Source of the DNA: Microbacterium marinum
Lineage (GTDB): Bacteria; Actinomycetota; Actinomycetes; Actinomycetales; Microbacteriaceae
Length of the DNA: 64,000 nt
NCBI RefSeq assembly: GCF_014204835.1
Contig: NZ_JACHMD010000001.1
Location: 2,852,001-2,916,000, forward strand
Direction: 5' to 3'
This document shows, one piece after another, positions 8,991 to 18,253 of the stretch (position 1 is the first letter of the stretch; each line of letters begins with the position of its first letter). The translations under genes and the position numbers were made by a program. Below the pieces are notes generated by a model, which saw only the letters and a program-made list of their open reading frames with translations, did no database searches and was not told the DNA's origin.

Positions 8991-10027
8991 AAGCGTCCCT
9001 TTCGGAGCAGGTGGATGAGGAAGGCGGTGCCGCCGACGATCTCGACGATGATGCCGACCGAGCCGGCGGCGTAGAAGGCGTGCTTGAGCACGACGTACGC
9101 TCCGCCCAGCACGACGAACCCGACGAGCGCCGACATCGCGAACATCCTGCGGTGGTCGAAGGTGTCAGCCAGCTGGTAGGTGAGCATCGCGACGAGGAAG
9201 CCGAAGAACGTCATCGGGCCGATGAGCGAGGTCGAGACCGCCATGAGGATCGACACCATCAGGAGCGCCAGGATCGAGTCGCGGCGGTGCGACGACCCGA
9301 GGCTGAGCGCGACCGGACGACCCAGGCCGAGCAGGTTCAACCGCCCACCGCCGATCCACAGCGCCGCGACCGCGACGGCGAGCAGTGGAACGGCGATCGG
9401 TAAGTACGTGACGTCGGCGTTCGCGACGCTGCCGATGAGGCGCGCGGTCAGCAGGTCGAACTCGGTCGGAGTGAGCAGCCGCTGCAGGAACGTCGAGAAC
9501 GCGGCGAGCGCGCCGCCGAGGATGATCCCGACGAGCAGCATGATCTGGACGTTCGCGTACCGCCCCGACAGCAGCCAGCCGTAGAGGATGCCCGAGAACA
9601 CCAGCATCACGACGATCTGCAGGAGGTACGGGCCGGCGCCCTGCAGTGCGATCGCGCCGGCTGCGCCGAAGAAGAAGATCGCCGCCGTCGAGATCGCCGT
9701 ATAGAGCGACTCGAATCCCATGAGCGACGGGGTGACGATGCGATTGGCGGTGACCGTCTGGAAGGTGATCGTCGCGATGCCCTGACAGGTCGCCACGACC
9801 GTGATCACGGCGACGCTCGAGACCCGCAGCTCGACGATCCGCCAGAACCCCGATGTGCCGACCGGCGCCGGGTTGTCCCACCACAGGATGCCGGCGGCGA
9901 CGAGCACCGCCGCGACGGCGAACACCGCGATGAGCAGGCGGTACCGGCGGGCGGCATCCGCTGTCGGGAAGGCGCCCGAGCGGGCGGTGCGGGGCGCGGC
10001 ATCCCGCCTCACGGAGACGTCAACCAC
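8987..10027 (-). CDS. Siderophore ABC transporter permease (FecCD family)
   Basis: This 346-residue protein has eight to ten hydrophobic helices, and its late region GPMTFFGFLVAMLTYQLAD is typical of the FecCD/BtuC group. The N-terminal 30 residues are hydrophilic. It overlaps the neighbouring permease by eight bases and the ATPase by four, so all are co-translated. It would form a heterodimeric channel with the next protein. Confidence 0.9.
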   Translation of the reverse strand: MVDVSVRRDAAPRTARSGAFPTADAARRYRLLIAVFAVAAVLVAAGILWWDNPAPVGTSGFWRIVELRVSSVAVITVVATCQGIATITFQTVTANRIVTPSLMGFESLYTAISTAAIFFFGAAGAIALQGAGPYLLQIVVMLVFSGILYGWLLSGRYANVQIMLLVGIILGGALAAFSTFLQRLLTPTEFDLLTARLIGSVANADVTYLPIAVPLLAVAVAALWIGGGRLNLLGLGRPVALSLGSSHRRDSILALLMVSILMAVSTSLIGPMTFFGFLVAMLTYQLADTFDHRRMFAMSALVGFVVLGGAYVVLKHAFYAAGSVGIIVEIVGGTAFLIHLLRKGRL

Positions 10028-11012
10028 GGCGGCGCTGCCGGAGGAGAAGGGTGATGAACACGACCGACCCGATCATCGCGAGGATGAGCGACACCGGGAC
10101 CTCGAAGGGCATGTTCACGACGCGGGCGAGGATGTCGCACGCGGTGATGAGCGCGATGCCGCCGAGCGCCACCCACGGCAGGTTCGATCGGAGGTCGTCA
10201 CCTCGGATCATCGAGACGACGTTCGGGACGATGAGCCCGAGGAAGGGGAGATTGCCGACCACGACGGTGACGACGCCGGCGGCGATCGCGATGAGCGTCG
10301 TCCCGACCAGAACGACGCGGGCGTAGTTCACGCCGACGTTCGTGGCGATGTCCTGTCCGAGCCCGGCGATCGTGAAGCGGTCGGCCGCGATGAAGACCGC
10401 CACGACCACGATGAGGACGATCCAGAGCGGCTCGTACTGGCCCCGCAGCACCGACGTGAACGAGCCGGTGAACCAGATCGCCATGCTCTGCAGCATGTTC
10501 GTGGACAGCGCGATGAAGGTCGAGACCGCGCCGACAATGGCGCCGAGCATCATGCCGACGATCGGGACGATGATCGAGGACGTCAGCATCACGCGACGCA
10601 AGAAGAGGAAGAACAGCATGGTGCCGATGAAGGCTGCGGCCACGGCACCAAGCATCCGCACCATCAGCGGCGCGTCGGGGAACAGCAGCATCACCAGGAG
10701 CAGGCCGAGACCCGCCCACTCGGTCGTGCCGGTGGTCGTCGGCTCGACGAACCGGTTCTGCGTGAGCAGCTGCATGACGAGGCCGCACATCGCCATCGCG
10801 GCGCCCGCGAGGATGAGGCCCACCGTGCGGGGGATCCGCGTGATCGCGAACATCTCGGCGCCGTCCGGTGCGCCGAAGACGTCGTACACGCCGACGAACA
10901 GCGAAAGGACGACGAGTCCACCGACGAGGACGACGCCGATGAGCAACGGCCACGTGAACAGGCGCCCGCGAGAGCGTCGGCTCCCGACGGGCGCCTGGAC
11001 CGTGGTCGACAT
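10020..11012 (-). CDS. Siderophore ABC transporter permease (FecCD family)
   Basis: This 330-residue permease has the family hallmarks RIPRTVGLILAGAAMAMCG near residue 65 and the coupling-helix region GNLPFLGLIVPNVV near 245. It starts at the last base of the binding-protein stop region (TGATG arrangement). It is the partner of the following permease in a FatCD/CeuBC-like importer. Confidence 0.9.
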   Translation of the reverse strand: MSTTVQAPVGSRRSRGRLFTWPLLIGVVLVGGLVVLSLFVGVYDVFGAPDGAEMFAITRIPRTVGLILAGAAMAMCGLVMQLLTQNRFVEPTTTGTTEWAGLGLLLVMLLFPDAPLMVRMLGAVAAAFIGTMLFFLFLRRVMLTSSIIVPIVGMMLGAIVGAVSTFIALSTNMLQSMAIWFTGSFTSVLRGQYEPLWIVLIVVVAVFIAADRFTIAGLGQDIATNVGVNYARVVLVGTTLIAIAAGVVTVVVGNLPFLGLIVPNVVSMIRGDDLRSNLPWVALGGIALITACDILARVVNMPFEVPVSLILAMIGSVVFITLLLRQRRRG

Positions 11013-11992
11013 CAGGACTCGAGCGCGTCCGCGAAGTCGTTGAAGAACTGCGTGTACGTCTCGATGCCCTCGTTGAGGTATGTGCCCGCGGGCATGTAGA
11101 CGACGTGACCCTCGGCGACCGCGGTCACGTTCTGCAGTGCCTCGGACGAGCCGATGAGGTCGTTCGCGGGCGTGTACGCCTCATCGGTGTTGACGCTCAC
11201 CGCGGCATCCCGATCCATCACCAGCAGCCAGTCGGGGTTCGACGAGGCCACGGCCTCGACCGAGATGTCGTCGCCCTGGTGGTCGGTCGAGCCGTCGGAC
11301 TCGAGCGCCGGGGTGAGGCCGAGGATGTCGTACACCGGGCCGAGGGTGCGGCCGGTCGTCGGCGCGGCGTAGTTGATCTCGCCGCCCGAGGTGATCGCGC
11401 CCATGACGGTCTCCGACGCGTCGTACGCGGCGATGACGCGCTCGATCGATGCGTCGAAGTCGGCGACGAGCGCGGCGGCCTCGTCCTGCTTGTTGAAGAT
11501 CTCGCCGAGGACGGTGACCTGACGCTTGAGCTCCTCGTCGAAGGGCTCGCCCTCGCGCGGGTCGAGCTCGACGATCGTGGCATCCGGGACCAGGGTCCCG
11601 AAGTCGGCGTAGTAGCCCGAGAAGCGCTGGCCGTTGACGATCAGGTCGGGGTCGCCTGCGACGACGGCCTCGAGGTCGGGCTCGCTGTGGTTGCCGAGGT
11701 TGATGACCTCGGAGCCCTCTTCCTTGTACGAGAGGCCCTCGGGGAAGATGTCGAGCGGCGCGGCGACGATCTCGACACCCCAGCTGTCGAGGAGCGTGAT
11801 CGTGCGGTTGTCGGTGGCGACGACGCGCTGCGGCGGGGTGGTCACGGTCTGCTCGCCGTGGTTGTCGGTGACGGTGATCGTCGTGGCGTCTTCGTCGTTC
11901 GCGGCGGGCTCGGTCGTCGACGCGCAGCCCGCGAGGGCGATGGCGGCGACGAGGCCGATCGAGGCGGCGACGAGGGGACGGGATGTGCGCAT
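11012..11992 (-). CDS. Siderophore-binding lipoprotein (FatB/CeuA-like)
   Basis: This 326-residue secreted lipoprotein has a signal peptide with lipobox LAGC at residues 18-21. It is followed by a Thr/Asp-rich linker and a class III periplasmic-binding fold (TITVTDNHGEQTV, then VATDNRT). I chose the ATG at 11992 because the signal peptide starts there and a GAGGAG-like site precedes it. It leads the iron uptake operon and faces the siderophore-interacting protein gene across the DtxR-like box. Confidence 0.9.
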   Translation of the reverse strand: MRTSRPLVAASIGLVAAIALAGCASTTEPAANDEDATTITVTDNHGEQTVTTPPQRVVATDNRTITLLDSWGVEIVAAPLDIFPEGLSYKEEGSEVINLGNHSEPDLEAVVAGDPDLIVNGQRFSGYYADFGTLVPDATIVELDPREGEPFDEELKRQVTVLGEIFNKQDEAAALVADFDASIERVIAAYDASETVMGAITSGGEINYAAPTTGRTLGPVYDILGLTPALESDGSTDHQGDDISVEAVASSNPDWLLVMDRDAAVSVNTDEAYTPANDLIGSSEALQNVTAVAEGHVVYMPAGTYLNEGIETYTQFFNDFADALES

Positions 11993-12081
11993 GCAGGTGC
12001 TCCTCAGCTCAGATGCCCATGCGTGTATCAGCACGCCGGCGGTCTGTCGGAAAGGTGGATGCCGGACGAATGCCGAACAAC

Positions 12082-12100
12082 TGAGGGTAGCCTTACCTTC
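12082..12100. promoter_or_regulatory. DtxR/IdeR-type iron box
   Basis: TGAGGGTAGCCTTACCTTC matches the DtxR/IdeR consensus TTAGGTTAGCCTAACCTAA at about 14 of 19 positions. It lies in the 108-bp gap between the divergent siderophore uptake operon and the siderophore-interacting protein gene, and abuts the latter's ATG. Repression of both when iron is plentiful is the likely effect. Confidence 0.7.
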
Positions 12101-12889
12101 ATGAGCTCCGTCAAATCCACCCCCTCCTTCCGGCTGGAGCGTCGCCCGCTCGACCTGCGGTTCCGCCGGGCGACACTGGCCGCACGCACCTGGGAGACCC
12201 CGACCTACGTGCGCGTCCGACTCACCGGAGAAGACCTGATCGGGTTCGATTCCCCCGGGAGCGACGACCACATGCGGCTGTTCTTCGCCGACGCGGACGC
12301 CGCTGACCTCGAGGCCGTGCGCGCGGCACCGAACCGCGAGTACACGCCGCTGGCGTGGGACGCCGCGGAAGGGTGGCTCGACGTCGAGTTCGCGGTGCAC
12401 GGCGACGAGGGCGTCGCGGCTCCCTGGGCGGCATCCGCACCGATCGGCGCTTCGGTCGCTGTCGGCGGGCCGCGCGGGTCAATGGTGCTCGAGGGGCGGC
12501 CCGACGCGTGGTTCCTCGCCGGCGACGAGACCGCGGTCCCCGCGATCCGCCGGTTCGTTGGGCTCATGGGCGACGACGCCGTCGGGCGCGTGCTCATCGA
12601 GACGACGGATGCCGCGCACGAGCTGGCAATCGCCGCACCGGTCGACGTGACGGTCACGCAGGTGCACCGCGGCGACGCCTTCCCCGGCACCGCGCTGGCC
12701 GCGACGCTCGGTGGAATCGGTGCGGCGGATCGACCATCAGGCTCGGTTTTCGCGTTCGTCGCTGCGGAACAGGCGATCGTGAAGCCCGCGCGCGCTCTGC
12801 TCGTCGACCGGTGGGGGCTGTCGACGGACGAGTTCGTCGCCAAGGGCTACTGGAAGTCGGGCGAGGCGGAGTACCACGCCCCGCATTGA
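12101..12889 (+). CDS. Siderophore-interacting protein (ferric reductase)
   Basis: This 262-residue protein is of the ViuB/YqjH type that releases iron from ferric siderophores with FAD and NAD(P)H. Visible features are the FAD-binding pattern in TWETPTYVRVRLTGEDL and NREYTPLAWD (the RxYT motif) near residue 78. The late FVAAEQA and C-terminal KGYWKSGEAEYH are typical of the family. The start touches the iron box, so the transcript may be leaderless. It works with the divergent ABC importer. Confidence 0.93.
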   Translation: MSSVKSTPSFRLERRPLDLRFRRATLAARTWETPTYVRVRLTGEDLIGFDSPGSDDHMRLFFADADAADLEAVRAAPNREYTPLAWDAAEGWLDVEFAVHGDEGVAAPWAASAPIGASVAVGGPRGSMVLEGRPDAWFLAGDETAVPAIRRFVGLMGDDAVGRVLIETTDAAHELAIAAPVDVTVTQVHRGDAFPGTALAATLGGIGAADRPSGSVFAFVAAEQAIVKPARALLVDRWGLSTDEFVAKGYWKSGEAEYHAPH

Positions 12890-12908
12890 GCGACGCCCGG
12901 GCGTGTCG

Positions 12909-12938
12909 TTGACGCCGACACGCCCGGGCCGCTAACGT
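12909..12938 (+). promoter_or_regulatory. Candidate promoter upstream of small ORF and rtcB
   Basis: TTGACG at 12909-12914 and TAACGT at 12933-12938 are 18 bp apart. The transcript would cover the 29-codon ORF at 12984, then meet the terminator at 13090 before rtcB. Confidence 0.5.
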
Positions 12939-12983
12939 TGCAGGGCTGCGCCGACCGGCGTGGCGAAACCCGGAGGACGACTC

Positions 12984-13073
12984 ATGACCGCGCACTCGCG
13001 TGATCTGCTCCAGCGGAACGAGGGCAACCGCCCGTTCCGGTACGAGTCGTACCCTCCGGCGCGCGACGCCTGA
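12984..13073 (+). CDS. 29-residue ORF of unknown function upstream of rtcB
   Basis: The short frame starts with ATG preceded by a good ribosome site (CGGAGGA, seven bases before). It encodes a polar, Arg-rich peptide ending in DA and TGA at 13073. It lies between a promoter-like sequence and a strong terminator. It could be a leader peptide controlling rtcB readthrough or a free-standing small protein. I do not recognise it. Confidence 0.45.
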   Translation: MTAHSRDLLQRNEGNRPFRYESYPPARDA

Positions 13074-13089
13074 CGCCATCACCGTCAGA

Positions 13090-13121
13090 CGCCCCGCACC
13101 GTCAAGGTCCGGGGCGTTTTT
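13090..13121 (+). terminator. Strong intrinsic terminator before rtcB
   Basis: An 11-bp GC-rich stem with one mismatch (CGCCCCGCACC pairing with GGTCCGGGGCG), a five-base loop and TTTTT form a canonical rho-independent terminator. It stands 55 bp upstream of the rtcB start. Confidence 0.85.
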
Positions 13122-13176
13122 CGCGTGTTCCTCTCCGCGCGTGGACATCCCGGCCACTCCACGAAGGAAAGGAACC

Positions 13177-14346
13177 ATGGAGAAGCTCTCGAACAGGCTG
13201 CTGTCGTGGGCGAGCATCATCGACGAGAAGACCGTCGAGCAGGCTCGGACCTCGTCACGCATGCCGTTCATCCACCCGCACCTGGCGCTCATGCCCGACG
13301 CGCACCTCGGAAAGGGTGCGACCGTCGGATCGGTCATCCCGACGCTGGGCGCGATCATGCCGGCCGCCGTCGGCGTCGACATCGGATGCGGGATGATCGC
13401 CGTCCGCACCCAGTTCACGAAGTCGCAGCTCGTCGAGCGCGACCTCGTGGCGCTGCGCGAGCAGATCGAGCGGGCCGTCCCGCTGTCGGCAGGTCGCGAC
13501 AACCGGAAGATCGTCGCGACCGCCGAGCCGCGGATCGCCGAGCTGGAGGAGCTCGCCGCGAAGAACGAGTTCGACCCCGCGTCTCACGCGGGACACTGGC
13601 GCAACCAGCTCGGGTCGCTCGGGTCGGGGAACCACTTCATCGAGATCTCGGTCGATGAGACCGACGCGGTGTGGATGTTCCTGCACTCGGGGTCCCGCGG
13701 TGTCGGCAACAAGATCGCCACGCACCACATCGCCATCGCGCAGCGCCTGGCGAAGCAGTGGTGGATCGACCTGCCCGACCGCGACCTCGCGTACCTCGTC
13801 GAGGGGACCGCGGAGTTCCGGGACTACATCCGGCAGCTGCGCTGGGCCCAGCACTTCGCGCTCCTGAACAGGGAGGAGATGATGGACCGGGTCTCGTGCC
13901 AGCTGTCCGAGGTGATGGGTGAGGACGTGATCGAGCACGAGCGGATCAACTGCCACCACAACTTCACCGAGAGCGAGCAGCACTTCGGGAAGCAGGTGTG
14001 GGTGTCGAGGAAGGGCGCGATCCAGGCGGACGCAGGTCGACCCGGACTCATCCCGGGCTCGATGGGCACCGCGTCCTACGTCGTGTCGGGGCTGGGCAAC
14101 CCGCTCTCGCTGAACTCCTCCCCGCACGGCGCGGGGCGCGAGTACTCCCGGTCGGCGGCACGGCGCACGTTCACGCACGACCAGCTGCGAGAGGCGATGG
14201 TCGGCATCGAGTTCCGTGACACGGACGCCTTCATCGACGAGATCCCGCAGGCGTACAAGCCGATCGACCGGGTCATGGCGGATGCCGCCGACCTGGTCGA
14301 GATCCGGCACACGCTGCGCCAGCTCGTCAACGTGAAGGGCGACTGA
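13177..14346 (+). CDS. rtcB: RNA-splicing ligase RtcB
   Basis: This 389-residue protein is of the short actinobacterial RtcB class. Metal- and GMP-binding motifs are visible: GVDIGCGM near residue 65, a GSGNHF motif near 150, HSGSRGVGN near 170 and NCHHN near 260. RtcB joins 2',3'-cyclic-phosphate and 5'-OH RNA ends in RNA repair. I chose the ATG at 13177, which has the ribosome site AAGGAAAGGAACC. The terminator just upstream suggests attenuation or a separate promoter. Confidence 0.93.
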   Translation: MEKLSNRLLSWASIIDEKTVEQARTSSRMPFIHPHLALMPDAHLGKGATVGSVIPTLGAIMPAAVGVDIGCGMIAVRTQFTKSQLVERDLVALREQIERAVPLSAGRDNRKIVATAEPRIAELEELAAKNEFDPASHAGHWRNQLGSLGSGNHFIEISVDETDAVWMFLHSGSRGVGNKIATHHIAIAQRLAKQWWIDLPDRDLAYLVEGTAEFRDYIRQLRWAQHFALLNREEMMDRVSCQLSEVMGEDVIEHERINCHHNFTESEQHFGKQVWVSRKGAIQADAGRPGLIPGSMGTASYVVSGLGNPLSLNSSPHGAGREYSRSAARRTFTHDQLREAMVGIEFRDTDAFIDEIPQAYKPIDRVMADAADLVEIRHTLRQLVNVKGD

Positions 14347-14360
14347 GCGGGCGGCGGCCC

Positions 14361-15191
14361 CTACATCTCCTCGTGGGTGTCGGGGTCGCCGTCCCACAGG
14401 CGACCGCGCTCGAGTGCGGAGATCGCCGCGACCTCGGCATCCGTCAACGAGAAGCCGAAGACGTCCGCGTTCTCGGCCTGCCGTACGGGGTCCGCCGACT
14501 TCGGGATGGGAGTGCTGCCCAGCTGCACGTGCCAGCGGAGCACGACCTGCGTCGGAGTCACGCCGTGCGCGGCGGCCGTCTCGATCACGACCTCCTCACT
14601 CAGCAGCTCGGACCGACGGGCGAGCGGGCTCCAGCTCTCGGTGCGGATGCCCTGCGAAGCATGGAACGCCCGCAGATGCGCCTGCGGGAAGTAGGGGTGC
14701 AGTTCGACCTGGTTCACCGCGGGCACGACGCCGGTCGCCTCGATGATGCGGGCGAGCATCGGCTCGGTGAAGTTCGAGACGCCCACCGACCCGACGAGAC
14801 CGTCCTTCTGCAGGTCGATCATCGCCCGGTACGTGTCGACGAATTTGTCGACGCTCGGGTTCGGCCAGTGGATGAGGTACAGGTCGATGCGGTCCAGTCC
14901 GAGGCGCTCGAGCGAGCCGCGGGCGCTGGCGATCGTCTCGTCGTAGCCGTGGTCCCGGCCGGGCACCTTGGTGGTCACGAGCAGTTCGTCACGGATGCCG
15001 CTGCGCCGGACCGCCTCGCCGACCTCGCGCTCGTTCTCGTAGTTGACCGCGGAATCGAGCAGACGGTAGCCGCCCTCGATCGCCGAGACGATCGCCTGCG
15101 TGCCCTCCCCGCCCCGGAGGTTGTAGGTGCCGAGGCCGAGCTGGGGGAATGCGGTGCCGTCGTTCAGCGAGACGGTGGGAATCGTGACCAT
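14361..15191 (-). CDS. Aldo/keto reductase
   Basis: This 276-residue NADPH-dependent oxidoreductase has the AKR catalytic tetrad visible. Asp and Tyr lie in LLDSAVNYENE near residue 50, Lys in TTKVPG near 75, and His in YLIHWPNPSV near 108. The C-terminal IPKSADPVRQAEN binds the NADPH phosphate. It resembles the 2,5-diketo-gluconate reductase group. It converges with rtcB and is probably monocistronic. Confidence 0.92.
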   Translation of the reverse strand: MVTIPTVSLNDGTAFPQLGLGTYNLRGGEGTQAIVSAIEGGYRLLDSAVNYENEREVGEAVRRSGIRDELLVTTKVPGRDHGYDETIASARGSLERLGLDRIDLYLIHWPNPSVDKFVDTYRAMIDLQKDGLVGSVGVSNFTEPMLARIIEATGVVPAVNQVELHPYFPQAHLRAFHASQGIRTESWSPLARRSELLSEEVVIETAAAHGVTPTQVVLRWHVQLGSTPIPKSADPVRQAENADVFGFSLTDAEVAAISALERGRLWDGDPDTHEEM

Positions 15192-15263
15192 GCCCTCACG
15201 CTACGCCCGGTGGGGGCTTGAATCAGCCCACTCAATGTCGGAACCCCTCACCACAATGGAGGT

Positions 15264-16622
15264 ATGAGCAGCCCCGCAGAGACACCCGGATCGGACGCCT
15301 TCACGGCATCTCTCGCCGGGCTCGCTCACGGGATGGCGGGCCTGGCTCAGGATTCCGCAGCCGTGCAGATTCGCGAAATGCGATTGCTCGCCGCCGCGGC
15401 TGCGCTGGCCGAGAAGACGGCCGCCGGCTCACCCGCACGGGTCCGCGAACAGGATATGGTGCTCCGGTCGATCTCAGCTGAACTCGGCGCGATCATGCGG
15501 GTCGCCGACCGGACCATGCAACGCCGCATCGACGAGGCCCGCACGATCGTGGAGGACTACCCGACCGTGCTCGAGGCATGGGAAGCGGGCCGCATCGTCC
15601 GCGGCCACGTCCTCGCGATCGTCGCCGCCGGCTCGGTTCTCCCGCCCGACCTGCGCGGCCAGTTCGCGGACGCTGCGATCCCGAAGTGCGAACGCGACAC
15701 CCCCAACCGGGTCCGCCCGGCGCTGGAGATGCTGGCGCAACACCTGCACCCGCGGTCGTTCTCGGAACGCCACGAGGAAGCCTCGGCAGGTCGGTGCGTG
15801 CGGATCGTGCCCGGCGGCGACGGGATGTCGGAGCTGATCGCGAGGATGCCGACGGCGATCGCGGAAGGCATCCACGACCGCCTCACCCGAATGGGTAGGG
15901 CGGTCATCGACACCCGCGGAGAGCGCGCCGCTGCGGCGGGCCTCGGTGTCGGGTGCGATGACGACGACGCATCGCGCGCGGAGATCGTCGCCACCGATGC
16001 CCGCACGATGGACCAGGTCCGTGCGGATCTCTTCGCCGACCTCCTCCTCGCGGGCACACCCGCGCTCGACGACACGAAGGACACCTCCGCAGGTCCCCTT
16101 GGGAAGATCCGCGCCCGCATCCAGGTCGTCATCCCCGCGCACTCGCTCGCGGGGGACGACCACGACGCCTGCGACCTCGTAGGACGCTCCCCCATCGACC
16201 CAGCCACCGCCCGTGTACTCGCGGCAGGGAACACCCAGTGGGAGCGCCTCGTCACCCACCCCGTCACCGGTGCGGTGCTCGCGGTCGACTCGTACCGGGT
16301 TCCCGAGAAGATGCGCCGGTACCTCCAAGCCCGCGACCAGCACTGCCGGTTCCCGGGATGCCGGCAGGCGGCGGTCCGGTGCGAGATCGACCACAACCAC
16401 GACCGCGCCCTCGGCGGCAAGACCGACTGCGGCAACCTCTGCCACCTGTGCCAGCGACATCACTCGATGAAGCAGTTCACCTGCTGGAGGGTCCGACAAC
16501 TCACGGGTGGCGTCCTCGAATGGACCTCACCCCTCGGCAGGATCTACAGAGAAGACGCACCCACCCCGGCCGTCGCCTTCACTCCTGCCGACACTCGATC
16601 CACCGAAGCCGCACCGTTCTGA
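15264..16622 (+). CDS. DUF222 / HNH endonuclease domain protein
   Basis: This 452-residue protein has the DUF222 (13E12-type) helical region over about residues 30-300 and an HNH nuclease motif near the C-terminus. The motif reads CRFPGCR, then CEIDHNHDRALGG, then NLCHLCQRHHSMK. Genes of this family occur in many copies in Microbacteriaceae and other actinobacteria, and their role is not established. It stands alone between an aldo/keto reductase and cofC. Confidence 0.88.
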   Translation: MSSPAETPGSDAFTASLAGLAHGMAGLAQDSAAVQIREMRLLAAAAALAEKTAAGSPARVREQDMVLRSISAELGAIMRVADRTMQRRIDEARTIVEDYPTVLEAWEAGRIVRGHVLAIVAAGSVLPPDLRGQFADAAIPKCERDTPNRVRPALEMLAQHLHPRSFSERHEEASAGRCVRIVPGGDGMSELIARMPTAIAEGIHDRLTRMGRAVIDTRGERAAAAGLGVGCDDDDASRAEIVATDARTMDQVRADLFADLLLAGTPALDDTKDTSAGPLGKIRARIQVVIPAHSLAGDDHDACDLVGRSPIDPATARVLAAGNTQWERLVTHPVTGAVLAVDSYRVPEKMRRYLQARDQHCRFPGCRQAAVRCEIDHNHDRALGGKTDCGNLCHLCQRHHSMKQFTCWRVRQLTGGVLEWTSPLGRIYREDAPTPAVAFTPADTRSTEAAPF

Positions 16623-16652
16623 CACGTCGACTCCGGAGCGCGAGCGCAACGG

Positions 16653-17252
16653 CTACGCGACGCCGCGCAGCCGGACGCCGGCACGCGGCAGGAGTTCGGT
16701 GAGGTCGTCTGGGGTGTCGAGGTCTCGCCGCAGCCCGGACGTCGCGCGCACCGGCAAGGGCTGGCATCCCAGTTCACGATGGCGCGCGAAGGAGTCGGAA
16801 CCGTACGCCGACGCCCACACTGTCCCCGCCCGCGCGGTGACGAGGGTGGACCCGGCGCCCGTGGCATCCGCCACCACTGCCCGCGGCACCGCGGCGGCGA
16901 TCGCGAGCGCGGAGGCCAGTTCGGCCGGTGCGAGCGCGGCCAGGTCGGCCGGGAGCGCCGCGCGGTGGCGACGGAGCCCGATGCGCGACGCCGCGAGTTC
17001 CAGTGCCGCGTCGATGCCGCTCGCCTCGCGCTCCCGCACGAGCACGACGCCCGCGGGCAGAAGCCGCGCGATGCCGTCGTCTGCCGTCACCACGACGACG
17101 CGTTCCACGCCCGACGTCCGCGCGGCGACCTCGATCGTGTCGAGCGCGAGCGCCCGGGCAAGGTCGGAGCGCGCCTCACCGACCACCCCGAGCCGGGACT
17201 TCGCCTCGGCGAACGGCTTCACCGGGATCATCACCGTCCACGCCCCGCTCAC
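16653..17252 (-). CDS. cofC: 2-phospho-L-lactate guanylyltransferase (CofC/FbiD)
   Basis: This 199-residue nucleotidyltransferase starts with the Rossmann-type motif IPVKPFAEAKSRLG near residue 9. The middle strands AALPADLAAL and VVADATGAGSTLV match CofC. It activates 2-phospholactate or phosphoenolpyruvate for coenzyme F420 assembly. It is the last gene of a four-gene operon with fgd, a flavin monooxygenase and cofGH, overlapping fgd by four bases. CofD and CofE are not in the window. Confidence 0.88.
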   Translation of the reverse strand: MSGAWTVMIPVKPFAEAKSRLGVVGEARSDLARALALDTIEVAARTSGVERVVVVTADDGIARLLPAGVVLVREREASGIDAALELAASRIGLRRHRAALPADLAALAPAELASALAIAAAVPRAVVADATGAGSTLVTARAGTVWASAYGSDSFARHRELGCQPLPVRATSGLRRDLDTPDDLTELLPRAGVRLRGVA

Positions 17253-18253
17253 GCGAACCTCTTCCGCAGCCGCGGCAGGATGTCGTCGGCATACCGCTGC
17301 AGGAAGGCGAGCTGGTCGTCGCCCGGATCGTGGAAGACGAGCTGCCGGAACCCCATTTCGACGTACGCGGCGATGCGCTCGACGTGCTCGTCCGGATCGT
17401 CCGAGACGATGAAGCGGGATGCCGCGCGTTCGATCGGCAGCGAGGCGGCGCGACGCTGCATCTCGCGCGGATCGTGGATGCCCATCTTCTCTTCCTGCGA
17501 CAGCGCGAGCGGTGCCCAGAACCGGGTGCGCTCACGCGCCGCCTCGAGGTCGGGGTGATACGACACCTTCACCTCGATCATCCTGTCCACCTCGCTCGAC
17601 GCCCGTCCCGCCTTCGCGATGCCGTCGTCCACCGCGGGCAGGAGCGTCTCGGTGTAGAGAGCGGGATCCTTGCCGCTCGTCGTGATGAACCCCTCGCCGA
17701 TCCGCCCCGCCAGCCGCGCGGCGGCGGGACCGGCGGCGCCGATGTACACGGGGATCGGCTCGTCCGGGCGGTCGTAGACCGTGGCATCCGATACCCGGTA
17801 GAAGGAGCCGTCGAAGGTGACGCGCTCACGCTCCCACAGCTCGCGCATCAGACCGATCGACTCCTTGAGCCGCTGGAACCGCTCCGGCCCCTCGGGCCAG
17901 TCGAGCCCGAGGGTCACCTCGTTGAGCGCCTCTCCCGTCCCCACCCCGAGGACGACGCGGCCGGGATAAAGCACGGCGAGCGTCGCCACCGACTGCGCGA
18001 CGACGGCCGGGTGATACCGGAACGTGGGCGTCAGCACAGACGTGCCCATGACGATGCGGGAGGTGCGCGCACCGAGAGCACCGAGCCAGGGCAGCGCTGC
18101 GGGCGCATGCCCGCCGTCGTGCATCCACGGCTGGAAGTGGTCGGAGATGTAGACGCTGTCGAAGCCCGCCTGCTCGGCGGCGACCGCGTACTCGAGCAGC
18201 TTCGCCGGGCCGAACTGCTCAGCCGACGCCTTGTAGCCGAAGCGGATGGTCAT
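17249..18253 (-). CDS. fgd: F420-dependent glucose-6-phosphate dehydrogenase
   Basis: This 334-residue luciferase-like monooxygenase-fold protein matches mycobacterial FGD1 along its length. Identical segments include GYKASAEQF, SDHFQPW, GTSVLTPTFRY and LGVGTGEALNE. It reduces F420 with glucose-6-phosphate. I chose the ATG at 18253, which overlaps the upstream monooxygenase stop by four bases. Location with cofC and cofGH supports an F420 operon in which the cofactor is both made and reduced. Confidence 0.92.
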   Translation of the reverse strand: MTIRFGYKASAEQFGPAKLLEYAVAAEQAGFDSVYISDHFQPWMHDGGHAPAALPWLGALGARTSRIVMGTSVLTPTFRYHPAVVAQSVATLAVLYPGRVVLGVGTGEALNEVTLGLDWPEGPERFQRLKESIGLMRELWERERVTFDGSFYRVSDATVYDRPDEPIPVYIGAAGPAAARLAGRIGEGFITTSGKDPALYTETLLPAVDDGIAKAGRASSEVDRMIEVKVSYHPDLEAARERTRFWAPLALSQEEKMGIHDPREMQRRAASLPIERAASRFIVSDDPDEHVERIAAYVEMGFRQLVFHDPGDDQLAFLQRYADDILPRLRKRFA

